Source of the DNA: a bacterium
GTDB lineage: Bacteria > UBA6262
Reading direction: 5' to 3'
Assembly: GCA_028716025.1 (NCBI GenBank)
Contig: JAQUQP010000104.1
Coordinates: forward strand, 1-6,652
Length of the DNA: 6,652 nucleotides
Below are positions 1 through 5,472 of this stretch, one piece after another (within the stretch, counting starts at the first letter, position 1; each line of letters begins with the position of its first letter). The notes under the pieces were generated by a model. The model ran no database searches. It was not told the DNA's origin and saw nothing but the letters and a program-made list of their open reading frames with translations. The translations under genes and the position numbers were made by a program.

Positions 1-188
1 TAGGTGATCTGGGATACTGGCCGCAAGGGAACTGTTTCTGTATTTTCTTTGGTTTGACGCCAATTTCCAGCGAGGGCAAGATCAAGCCGGCTAGCGCGGT
101 TTCAATTATTGGCAGGCTTCTGGGAACGCCTGAAAAATGGAAAGCAGTAGCAGCGGGAGAATGGATTTCAGTCGAGAAAATAGATTAA
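1..188 (+). CDS. Cyclophilin-like fold protein (TM1367/PF04126-like), C-terminal part
   Basis: The reading frame enters from outside the window and is open in frame 3 up to TAA at 186-188, giving about 61 residues of C-terminus. The visible residues [17 protein letters not shown], then a TPIS segment, a PASAVSIIG segment and a closing GEWISVEKI stretch match, from memory of the family, the conserved C-terminal half of the small single-domain cyclophilin-like proteins typified by Thermotoga TM1367 (PF04126, usually about 120-130 residues). So roughly the first half is missing. These proteins have a cyclophilin-type beta barrel, but peptidyl-prolyl isomerase activity is not established and no function should be assumed. 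No signal peptide can be judged. gatA starts 13 nt downstream with its own Shine-Dalgarno site, so the two are probably cotranscribed. The family call is fairly secure; the role is unknown. Confidence 0.8.
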   Translation, partial: GDLGYWPQGNCFCIFFGLTPISSEGKIKPASAVSIIGRLLGTPEKWKAVAAGEWISVEKID

Positions 189-201
189 TTTTGGAGTATA
201 T

Positions 202-1662
202 ATGGATTTATTTAAACTGACAGCGCATGAATTAAGCGAAAAAATAAAAAAACAGGAAGTGACTTCCCAGGAAGCTACTGCCAGTATTTTCCAGAGGATA
301 GACGCGGTAGAGCCTAAAGTCAAAGCTTTTGTTACTTTGCTTAAGGAAAGCGCGCTGCAGCAGGCTGAAAAGATCGACCAAAAGATAAAAGCTGGTGAGA
401 AAACCGGCAGCTTAGCCGGAATACCGATTGCTATTAAAGACAATATGAATATTAAAGGAGTAAGAAGTACCTGCTCCAGCAAAATATTGAATAATTTTAT
501 TTCTCCTTATAATGCCACAGTGATTGACTTGCTGAAAAAGCAGGATATGATATTTATCGGAAAAACAAATATGGATGAATTTGCCATGGGTTCATCTACT
601 GAAACCAGTTATTTTGGAAAGACTTATAATCCCTGGAACCTGGCAACGATCCCCGGTGGCTCCAGCGGCGGCAGCGCAGCCAGTGTGGCTGCTGATGAAG
701 CGATCCTGGCGCTCGGGTCTGATACAGGCGGGTCTATCCGCCAGCCAGCATCGTGCTGCGGTATTGTCGGCTTAAAACCAACGTATGGCCGTGTTTCGCG
801 GTTTGGATTGGTGGCTTTTGCTTCTTCCCTGGACCAGATCGGGCCGTTGACCAAAGACGTTACTGATGCTGCTTTACTGATGAATGCTATTGCCGCGTAT
901 GACAAAAATGATTCTACCAGTGTTAATATCCCCACACCTGACTATACCAAGGCTCTTATTAAAGATCTAAACGGATTAACGATCGGTATCCCTAAAGAGT
1001 ATTTTGTGGCAGGTATGGACAAAGAAGTTGAGCAAAGCGTCAGGGAAGCGATCAAATTACTGGAAAAGCAAGGAGCAAAAATTGTAGAGATATCACTGCC
1101 GCATACTGAATATTGCCTGGCGGTTTATTATATCCTGGCGCCTTCAGAAGCCAGCGCCAACCTGGCCAGGTATGACGGAGTTAAATATGGTTATCGTACC
1201 CCGGAGGCCAAGGATCTGCTGGAGCAATATGAAAAAACGCGGGGCGAGGGCTTTGGGCCGGAAGTCAAACGGCGCATCATGCTGGGAACTTATGCTTTAT
1301 CCAGCGGTTATTATGATGCCTATTATTTAAAAGCGCAAAAAGTGCGGACGCTCATAAAAAATGATTTTGAAGCTGCCTTTAAAAACGTCGATGCTATTGT
1401 CACGCCGACTGCTCCTTCAGCGGCGTTTAAGATCGGGGAAAAGACCGAAGACCCATTACAGATGTATTTGTCTGATATTTTCACGATTTCCGTGAACCTG
1501 GCTGGTATCCCGGCATTATCCATGCCGTGCGGATTCACCAAGAATAAGATGCCTATCGGGCTGCAGATTATGGCGAAGCATTTTGCCGAAGAAACGATCT
1601 TTAAAGTGGCATATGCCTATGAGCAGAATACTGCCTGGCATAAAGAGAAACCGAAACTATAA
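202..1662 (+). CDS. gatA: Asp-tRNA(Asn)/Glu-tRNA(Gln) amidotransferase subunit A
   Basis: GatA is the glutaminase subunit of the cytosolic GatCAB complex. It releases ammonia from glutamine (or asparagine), which is channelled to GatB for conversion of misacylated Glu-tRNA(Gln) and/or Asp-tRNA(Asn). The 486-residue product has the length usual for GatA and is a full amidase-signature protein. The Ser-cisSer-Lys triad is intact: Lys79 in GIPIAIKDN, Ser154 in [10 protein letters not shown] and Ser178 in [12 protein letters not shown], the same numbers as in Staphylococcus aureus GatA. The C-terminal part includes [13 protein letters not shown] and PIGLQIM. The ATG at 202 is chosen because GGAG at 193-196 lies 5 nt upstream and the protein then begins at the usual GatA N-terminus. 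Normally gatC precedes and gatB follows immediately; here a cyclophilin-like gene precedes, and a 264-bp spacer with a structured element separates gatA from gatB. Nothing looks damaged. Confidence 0.98.
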   Translation: MDLFKLTAHELSEKIKKQEVTSQEATASIFQRIDAVEPKVKAFVTLLKESALQQAEKIDQKIKAGEKTGSLAGIPIAIKDNMNIKGVRSTCSSKILNNFISPYNATVIDLLKKQDMIFIGKTNMDEFAMGSSTETSYFGKTYNPWNLATIPGGSSGGSAASVAADEAILALGSDTGGSIRQPASCCGIVGLKPTYGRVSRFGLVAFASSLDQIGPLTKDVTDAALLMNAIAAYDKNDSTSVNIPTPDYTKALIKDLNGLTIGIPKEYFVAGMDKEVEQSVREAIKLLEKQGAKIVEISLPHTEYCLAVYYILAPSEASANLARYDGVKYGYRTPEAKDLLEQYEKTRGEGFGPEVKRRIMLGTYALSSGYYDAYYLKAQKVRTLIKNDFEAAFKNVDAIVTPTAPSAAFKIGEKTEDPLQMYLSDIFTISVNLAGIPALSMPCGFTKNKMPIGLQIMAKHFAEETIFKVAYAYEQNTAWHKEKPKL

Positions 1663-1663
1663 T
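1635..1663 (+). promoter_or_regulatory. Possible sigma70-type promoter at the gatA 3' end
   Basis: CTGGCA (1635-1640, 4 of 6 matches to TTGACA) lies 17 nt before a perfect TATAAT (1658-1663) that spans the gatA stop codon. Initiation would be expected near 1670, about ten nt before the 5' hairpin of element copy A, so it could drive that RNA and gatB. The caution is real: TATAAT also occurs by chance several times inside coding regions of this AT-rich window (for example near 506, 624 and 2856), so this is a candidate only. Confidence 0.35.
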
Positions 1664-1680
1664 TTTTTCAATTCTGGTGC

Positions 1681-1705
1681 TGATCAGGGAACTGATCATT
1701 ATTTT
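1681..1705 (+). terminator. Hairpin plus T-rich tract at the 5' edge of copy A (weak terminator candidate)
   Basis: A perfect 7-bp stem (TGATCAG/CTGATCA) with a GGAA tetraloop is followed directly by TTATTTT (1699-1705), 18 nt after the gatA stop. This resembles a short intrinsic terminator for gatA. The stem is AT-rich and the T tract is interrupted, so termination would be inefficient. Because the same hairpin and tract are conserved in copy B, it may simply be the first helix of the structured RNA. Confidence 0.35.
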
Positions 1706-1910
1706 GAGCGAGCTTGTCGATTTCAGCCACAGCACGCTTGCAGACAACGAGGGTATCTGTTGATTGCTGGATGCCGAGCATGTCTGAGCCCAGGGGGCGA
1801 GTTGCGGAGGCACCGAGTTGTCAAAAGAACTTTGGCGCAGGATCCGCCAAGGGTGGATATGGAAATCGACACTGGAGCGAACAAATAATGACAGTTCGCT
1901 GATATACGGA
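1681..1910 (+). ncRNA. Candidate structured RNA element, copy A (gatA-gatB spacer)
   Basis: This 230-nt element fills most of the spacer and is about 86% identical to copy B at 3433-3660. A nested fold is visible: a 5' hairpin with GGAA loop (1681-1687/1692-1698); a long-range 10-bp helix (1715-1724/1862-1871); a second long-range helix (1726-1732/1830-1836, one C-U mismatch); a third helix (1743-1752/1813-1822) interrupted by a tandem G-A step; a local hairpin (1752-1757/1770-1775); a GCCC/GGGC stem (1788-1791/1795-1798); and a 7-bp hairpin (1842-1848/1852-1858). Compensatory changes relative to copy B occur at 1720/1866 and 1842/1858. The gatB Shine-Dalgarno lies 8 nt past the element, so a leader role is possible; an independent RNA is equally possible. 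An in-frame ORF across 1714-1902 exists but its substitutions lack codon-position bias. I do not recognise a known RNA family. Confidence 0.75.
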
Positions 1911-1926
1911 CTATAGTGGAGTTAAT

Positions 1927-3363
1927 ATGAAATTTGAAGTAGTGATCGGGCTGGAAGTGCATGCCCAGCTAAAAACCAAATCAAAAATATTCTGCGGCTG
2001 TTCCACGCAATTCGGAGCCGAGCCAAATACCCAGACGTGCCCAATATGCATCGGCATGCCCGGAGTATTGCCAGTCTTGAATAAGACAGCTATCGAATAT
2101 ATTATCAAGACCTCCCTGGCGCTCAATTGCCGGGTCAATCCTATGAGCAGGTTTGCCAGGAAGCAATATTTTTATCCTGACCTGCCGAAAAATTACCAGA
2201 TCTCCCAGTATGAACAGCCAGTATCTGAACATGGCTACCTGGATGTCCAGGTTGACGGCAGCACTAAAAGACTGGGCATTACCCGTATCCACCTGGAAGA
2301 AGATGCCGGGAAACTCTTGCATGAGGTCGGTTCGCGGCAGATCGAGGGCAGTTATGTGGACCTGAACCGTACCGGCGTGCCGCTGATGGAGATCGTCTCT
2401 GAGCCAGATATGCGCTCTCCACAGGAAGCTTATGCGTATCTTACAGCATTGAAAAGCGTCTTAGAATATGTTGATGTCAGTGACTGCAATATGGAAGAAG
2501 GCAGTCTCCGCTGCGATGCTAATGTCAGTATCCGGCCAGTAGGGCAAAAAGAATTTGGCACAAAAGCTGAAGTCAAGAATATGAATTCATTCAAAGCAGT
2601 GCAGAAAGCGCTGGAATATGAGATCAACAGGCAGATCAAAGCCACGGAAGATGGTGAAAGGATAGTACAGGAAACCCGCTTGTGGGACGCGGACAAAGAA
2701 ATGACTTTTTCTATGCGTTCTAAAGAAGAAGCTCACGATTACCGTTATTTTCCGGAGCCTGACCTGGTGCCGGTAACTGTGGATGATGCCTGGCTGGCAG
2801 AGATCAAGAAGACTTTACCTGAACTTTCAGCGCAGAAAAAAGAAAGATTTATTAAAGAATATAATTTGCCAGAATATGACGCCGGAGTACTGACCGCTAA
2901 CCGGGCTGTTTCAGAGTATTTTGAAAATACGGTCAAGGGATATGCTAATCCAAAAGCTGCTTCTAACTGGATCATGGTAGAGTTAATGGCGCAATTGAAT
3001 GCTGCCAATAAAACTATCATAGAATCAAAGATCACGCCTGCGCATTTGAGAGCCATGCTGGAATTGATTGATAAAGGCACGATTTCAGGCAAGATCGCTA
3101 AAACTGTATTTGAAGAAATGTTCGCCACTGGTAAAATGCCAGAAGTAGTGGTTAAAGAAAAAGGCCTGGTCCAGATCTCAGATGAAGGCGCGATCGCTAA
3201 AGTGATCGAAGAGGTATTAGCAGCCAATACTAAATCAGTGGAAGAATATAAGGCTGGTAAGACTGCGGCGATGAATTTTCTATTAGGTCAGGTAATGAAG
3301 AAGACCCAGGGGAAAGCCAACCCCGGAGTGGTGAATAAGATATTAAAGGAAAAACTGGGATAA
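1927..3363 (+). CDS. gatB: Asp-tRNA(Asn)/Glu-tRNA(Gln) amidotransferase subunit B
   Basis: GatB is the tRNA-binding, ATP-dependent kinase/transamidase subunit of GatCAB: it phosphorylates the mischarged aspartyl or glutamyl group and amidates it with ammonia from GatA. The 478 residues match the family length. The catalytic GatB fold covers about residues 1-290: [12 protein letters not shown] with Glu10 and His12, [20 protein letters not shown] at 76-95, HLEEDAGK at 123-129, and the [17 protein letters not shown] stretch at 145-161. The helical linker and YqeY-like tRNA-recognition tail follow to the C-terminus. A CxC...CxxC set (Cys23, Cys25, Cys38, Cys41) suggests a retained zinc site, which many GatB proteins have lost. 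The ATG is supported by GGAG at 1918-1921, 5 nt upstream. The gene is flanked on both sides by direct copies of the structured element. It is intact. Confidence 0.98.
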   Translation: MKFEVVIGLEVHAQLKTKSKIFCGCSTQFGAEPNTQTCPICIGMPGVLPVLNKTAIEYIIKTSLALNCRVNPMSRFARKQYFYPDLPKNYQISQYEQPVSEHGYLDVQVDGSTKRLGITRIHLEEDAGKLLHEVGSRQIEGSYVDLNRTGVPLMEIVSEPDMRSPQEAYAYLTALKSVLEYVDVSDCNMEEGSLRCDANVSIRPVGQKEFGTKAEVKNMNSFKAVQKALEYEINRQIKATEDGERIVQETRLWDADKEMTFSMRSKEEAHDYRYFPEPDLVPVTVDDAWLAEIKKTLPELSAQKKERFIKEYNLPEYDAGVLTANRAVSEYFENTVKGYANPKAASNWIMVELMAQLNAANKTIIESKITPAHLRAMLELIDKGTISGKIAKTVFEEMFATGKMPEVVVKEKGLVQISDEGAIAKVIEEVLAANTKSVEEYKAGKTAAMNFLLGQVMKKTQGKANPGVVNKILKEKLG

Positions 3364-3401
3364 AAAGATTTATCGGGTCCTGTCACAAATCCTCGCCACC
3401 C

Positions 3402-3428
3402 TAGTTACTTTTATAATAACGGTAACTA
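3402..3428 (+). promoter_or_regulatory. Hairpin and TATAAT box upstream of copy B
   Basis: Downstream of gatB, TAGTTAC (3402-3408) is complementary to GTAACTA (3422-3428), giving a 7-bp stem with a 13-nt loop. The loop contains a perfect TATAAT at 3412-3417, 21 nt from its first base to the start of copy B; the corresponding distance for the TATAAT before copy A is 24 nt. No convincing -35 hexamer is found at 16-19 nt spacing, so a promoter is only a possibility. The remaining spacer at 3364-3401 contains a weak GATTT/AAATC pairing (3367-3371/3387-3391) and nothing else I can name. Confidence 0.3.
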
Positions 3429-3432
3429 TATA

Positions 3433-3456
3433 GATCAGGGAACTGGTCATTATTTT
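3433..3456 (+). terminator. Hairpin plus T-rich tract at the 5' edge of copy B (weak terminator candidate)
   Basis: GATCAG/CTGGTC with a GGAA loop, followed by ATTATTTT (3449-3456), mirrors the arrangement in copy A. It could terminate some gatB transcripts, but the stem is only 6 bp with a wobble, so a structural role in the element is at least as likely. Confidence 0.3.
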
Positions 3457-3660
3457 GAGCGAGCTTGTCGTGTTTCAGCCCAAAGCAGCTTGCAGACAAC
3501 GAGGGTATCTCCTGGATTCTGGATGCCGAGCATGTTTGAGCCCAGGGGGCGAGTTGCGCAGGCACCGAGTTGTCAAATGACCTTTGGCGCAGGTCCGCGT
3601 GAGCGGACATGGAAACCGACACAGGAGCGAACAAATAGTGACAGTTCACTGATACACGGA
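3433..3660 (+). ncRNA. Candidate structured RNA element, copy B (gatB-DUF1805 spacer)
   Basis: Second copy of the element, same orientation as copy A, starting 69 nt after the gatB stop and ending 40 nt before the DUF1805 start. The same fold holds: 5' hairpin with GGAA loop (3433-3438/3443-3448, one U-G wobble); long-range helix 3466-3476/3612-3621 with one bulged T at 3471; second long-range helix about 3478-3485/3582-3588, in which the mismatch of copy A is replaced by an A-U pair at the cost of a bulged C; tandem-GA helix 3495-3504/3565-3574; and a 6-bp hairpin with GTGA loop (3593-3598/3603-3608). Compensatory pairs are G3472-C3616 (A-U in copy A) and G3593-C3608 (A-U in copy A). Compared with copy A it has one single-nt insertion and two nt deleted. 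What it does is unknown. Confidence 0.75.
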
Positions 3661-3676
3661 ACAGCGAGACAGCGAG
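3661..3676 (+). repeat. Two tandem copies of ACAGCGAG
   Basis: The 8-nt unit ACAGCGAG occurs twice in a row immediately after the end of element copy B. It is absent after copy A, so it belongs to the B-specific leader of the DUF1805 gene. No function can be assigned. Confidence 0.6.
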
Positions 3677-3680
3677 GCTA

Positions 3681-3695
3681 TACCTTAGAAAGGTA
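3681..3695 (+). promoter_or_regulatory. Hairpin enclosing the Shine-Dalgarno of the DUF1805 gene
   Basis: TACCTT (3681-3686) is perfectly complementary to AAGGTA (3690-3695) with an AGA loop. The only reasonable ribosome-binding site for the ATG at 3701, AAAGG at 3689-3693, lies almost wholly in the 3' arm, 7 nt before the start. The stem is followed by ATTTT. This could throttle translation initiation of the DUF1805-rlmD-pgi unit. The stem is short and may be only marginally stable. Confidence 0.45.
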
Positions 3696-3700
3696 ATTTT

Positions 3701-3988
3701 ATGAAAAGATTTGATGTGAGATTGAAGAATGGTACGGCAGAGGGGTATGAAATACAGCTCCCTAATGCCAGTTTGGTCTTTGTGTTAGCTAAACAGGGTT
3801 ATGTGATGTGCGGCTACCTGAATATGGCCACAGCAGATAAGATGGGCGATGTAGCAGCGTTAGTACGCGGCGTAAACAATGTAAATGAGCTTTTAAAAGC
3901 TAAAATACAGGAAGTCTCGGTTATCGCCAAACAGCTTGGGATCGAGCCTGGGATGTCTGGCGAAACCGCCCTGGAAAAAATGCTATAG
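3701..3988 (+). CDS. DUF1805 domain protein
   Basis: A 95-residue protein that is a single DUF1805 domain (PF08827) from end to end, a family I know from archaea and scattered bacteria and whose function is not established. Recognition rests on the central GYVMCGYLNMATADKMGD stretch (about residues 43-60), the AALVRGVNNVNELLKAKI segment that follows, and the closing LGIEPGMSGETALEKML, which follow the family pattern as I remember it. There is no signal peptide or membrane segment, so it is probably cytosolic; a lone Cys47 in the CGYLN motif is the most conspicuous polar residue. The ATG at 3701 is used because AAAGG lies 7 nt upstream and the domain starts at once. The stop at 3986-3988 overlaps the Shine-Dalgarno of the next gene. 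Cotranscription with rlmD and pgi is inferred from spacing; a shared biochemical role is not implied. Confidence 0.88.
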   Translation: MKRFDVRLKNGTAEGYEIQLPNASLVFVLAKQGYVMCGYLNMATADKMGDVAALVRGVNNVNELLKAKIQEVSVIAKQLGIEPGMSGETALEKML

Positions 3989-3996
3989 GAGATGAT

Positions 3997-5472
3997 GTGA
4001 CAACGTTAGTAAAACCCATAACTGTAAAAGAAAAAGTGACCCTGAAAATAGAAAATCTTATCTTCGGCGGCGAGGCTTTGGCCCGTTACCGGGGATTTAC
4101 TATTTTCCTGCCATATGGCTGTCCCGGCGATGAAGTAGAGGCCGAGGTCACGGAAGTTAAAAAAGACTATGCCCGCGCCAAGATCACTAAAATTATTACT
4201 CCATCACCTGACCGGATCAATCCTCCCTGTCCGTATTTTTATCGTTTGGAAGAACAGGTGGAAGACAAACTTTTTTGCGGCGGCTGCGATTGGCAGCATA
4301 TTAAGTATGAGACCCAGCTGCAATTGAAGACTGCTATGGTTAAAGATGCATTGAAGTATATTGCCAGGTTTAAAGATCCTAATGTCCTGGATATAATACC
4401 GGCAGAGACCCCATTCAATTACCGTAACAAAATGCAGCTGAAAGTTGGCTTAAAGGAAAAAGAAGAAGGCAAGAAAACGATCACCTGTGGGTTTTACGCT
4501 AAAAATACCCACCATATTATTGATATCGAGAAATGCCAGATACAAACAGACATAGCTAATGAGATCCTGGCGCTGGCGCGGCAATTGCTTGGTGAATATG
4601 AATTGCCTGGTTATGATGAAGAGACCCATCGTGGCCTGGTGCGTCATATTATCGTGCGGGCCGGAGTGAACACTGACCAATACATGTTGATCTTCGTCAC
4701 CAAAGAAAAAGATTTTCCCAACAAAGCCGAGATCGCGGCCAAAATAATGGAACGATTCCCGCAAGTGCTTAGCGTCATCCAGAATATCAATAAAGCTAAA
4801 ACCAACGTGATACTCGGAGAGGATACGCTTATCATCGCCGGCAAGCTAAAGATCCAGGAGAAGATCAAGAATTTATTTTTTGATATCTCCCCGGTTTCTT
4901 TTTTCCAAACGAATACCAGACAGGCGGAAAAATTGTACGATACAGTATTAGCCTTTGCCGGGCTTTCCGGCCAGGAGCTGGTCCTGGATGTATACTGTGG
5001 CGCCGGCGCCATTGCTTTGTACCTGGCTCCCCAGGCGCAGAAGGTCATTGGCATTGAATCAGGGCAAAGCGCTGTAAAAGACGCTATGTTTAACGCTGAT
5101 TGGAATAAGATCGAAAATGTGGAATTCCGTCTCGGTGAAGCTGACCTGGTCCTGTCCAGGCTGTATAAACAGCAGATAAAACCAGAAGTCATAGTCGTCG
5201 ATCCGCCGCGCAAAGGCCTCACCCAAAAGGTAATAGACGCGATCATTAACCTGGCGCCCAAGAGAATCATATATGTTTCCTGCGAACCGTCTACCATGGC
5301 GCGTGATTTGCAGATCTTGCATAAGAAGCATTATAAGCTGGAAGTAGTGCAACCAGTGGACATGTTCCCGCAAACCGCGCATATTGAATGCGTCGCTAAA
5401 ATTGTTAAAGTAAGCAAGACTGAGATAATCAAATCAACTGAGCAGACACCTAAGGAGGAAGAGATAGCATGA
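3997..5472 (+). CDS. rlmD: 23S rRNA (uracil-C5)-methyltransferase, RlmD/RumA family
   Basis: This 491-residue enzyme uses S-adenosylmethionine to methylate C5 of a uracil in RNA, in RlmD the U1939 position of 23S rRNA. An N-terminal TRAM RNA-binding domain covers about residues 8-68. An iron-sulfur site follows with Cys78, Cys94 and Cys97 (FCGGCDWQH) and a fourth Cys180, the RumA pattern. The catalytic domain has FFQTN, SAM motif DVYCGAGAIAL (331 onward), VVDPPRKGL (400-408), the nucleophile Cys429 in YVSCEPSTMARDL and the general base Glu464 in AHIEC. The start is GTG at 3997 with AGGAG at 3987-3991, 5 nt upstream; an ATG at 3992 meets TGA within two codons. About 20 residues rich in Lys and Glu extend beyond the conserved end. 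Exact target is uncertain: RlmC-, RlmCD- and TrmA-like relatives share these motifs. Its stop overlaps the pgi start by 4 nt. Confidence 0.92.
   Translation: MTTLVKPITVKEKVTLKIENLIFGGEALARYRGFTIFLPYGCPGDEVEAEVTEVKKDYARAKITKIITPSPDRINPPCPYFYRLEEQVEDKLFCGGCDWQHIKYETQLQLKTAMVKDALKYIARFKDPNVLDIIPAETPFNYRNKMQLKVGLKEKEEGKKTITCGFYAKNTHHIIDIEKCQIQTDIANEILALARQLLGEYELPGYDEETHRGLVRHIIVRAGVNTDQYMLIFVTKEKDFPNKAEIAAKIMERFPQVLSVIQNINKAKTNVILGEDTLIIAGKLKIQEKIKNLFFDISPVSFFQTNTRQAEKLYDTVLAFAGLSGQELVLDVYCGAGAIALYLAPQAQKVIGIESGQSAVKDAMFNADWNKIENVEFRLGEADLVLSRLYKQQIKPEVIVVDPPRKGLTQKVIDAIINLAPKRIIYVSCEPSTMARDLQILHKKHYKLEVVQPVDMFPQTAHIECVAKIVKVSKTEIIKSTEQTPKEEEIA
5452..5458 (+). promoter_or_regulatory. Strong Shine-Dalgarno for pgi inside the rlmD end
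   Basis: AAGGAGG matches the anti-Shine-Dalgarno consensus fully and sits 10 nt before the pgi ATG at 5469, within the last codons of rlmD. Together with the ATGA stop-start overlap it fixes the pgi start and suggests initiation that does not depend only on translational coupling. Confidence 0.75.

Noticed and set aside
1832..1850. Strong alternative hairpin TTGGCG/CGCCAA in copy A
   Set aside because: It forms only in copy A; copy B lacks the CGCCAA arm, whereas the 1842-1858 hairpin is kept with compensation in both.
1714..1902. A 62-codon ORF across copy A, with a similar frame at 3490-3696 in copy B
   Set aside because: The encoded peptides resemble each other only because the DNA is repeated. 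Substitutions hit all codon positions, indels of 1-2 nt shift the frame at both ends, there is no Shine-Dalgarno, and compensatory base pairing explains the changes better.
1890..1920. Fragments resembling a group I intron core (GTTC...GATATA...GGACTATAG)
   Set aside because: The similarity ends at the element boundary and is not kept in copy B; no P7-like core or splice-site logic is visible, and both flanking genes are complete.
1663..1926. T-box leader for gatB
   Set aside because: No T-box sequence resembling the TGGNACCGCG type, no antiterminator/terminator pair before gatB, and the same element also precedes the unrelated DUF1805 gene.
1723..1962. Antisense ORFs over copy A and copy B (second one at 3401-3649)
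   Set aside because: Same argument as for the sense ORFs; they run into unrelated flanks (including the gatB start), and G-U wobbles plus GNRA loops favour the + strand RNA.
1681..3660. MITE or IS-derived repeats
   Set aside because: No terminal inverted repeats at element ends, no clear target-site duplication and no transposase nearby. Not excluded for a RNA-like mobile repeat, but unsupported as a classical DNA element.
4644..5297. Long antisense ORF (217 codons) opposite rlmD, and one (160 codons) at 2745-3227 opposite gatB
   Set aside because: Both lie wholly over well-supported genes, show no family motifs and no ribosome-binding site; they are shadows of codon usage.
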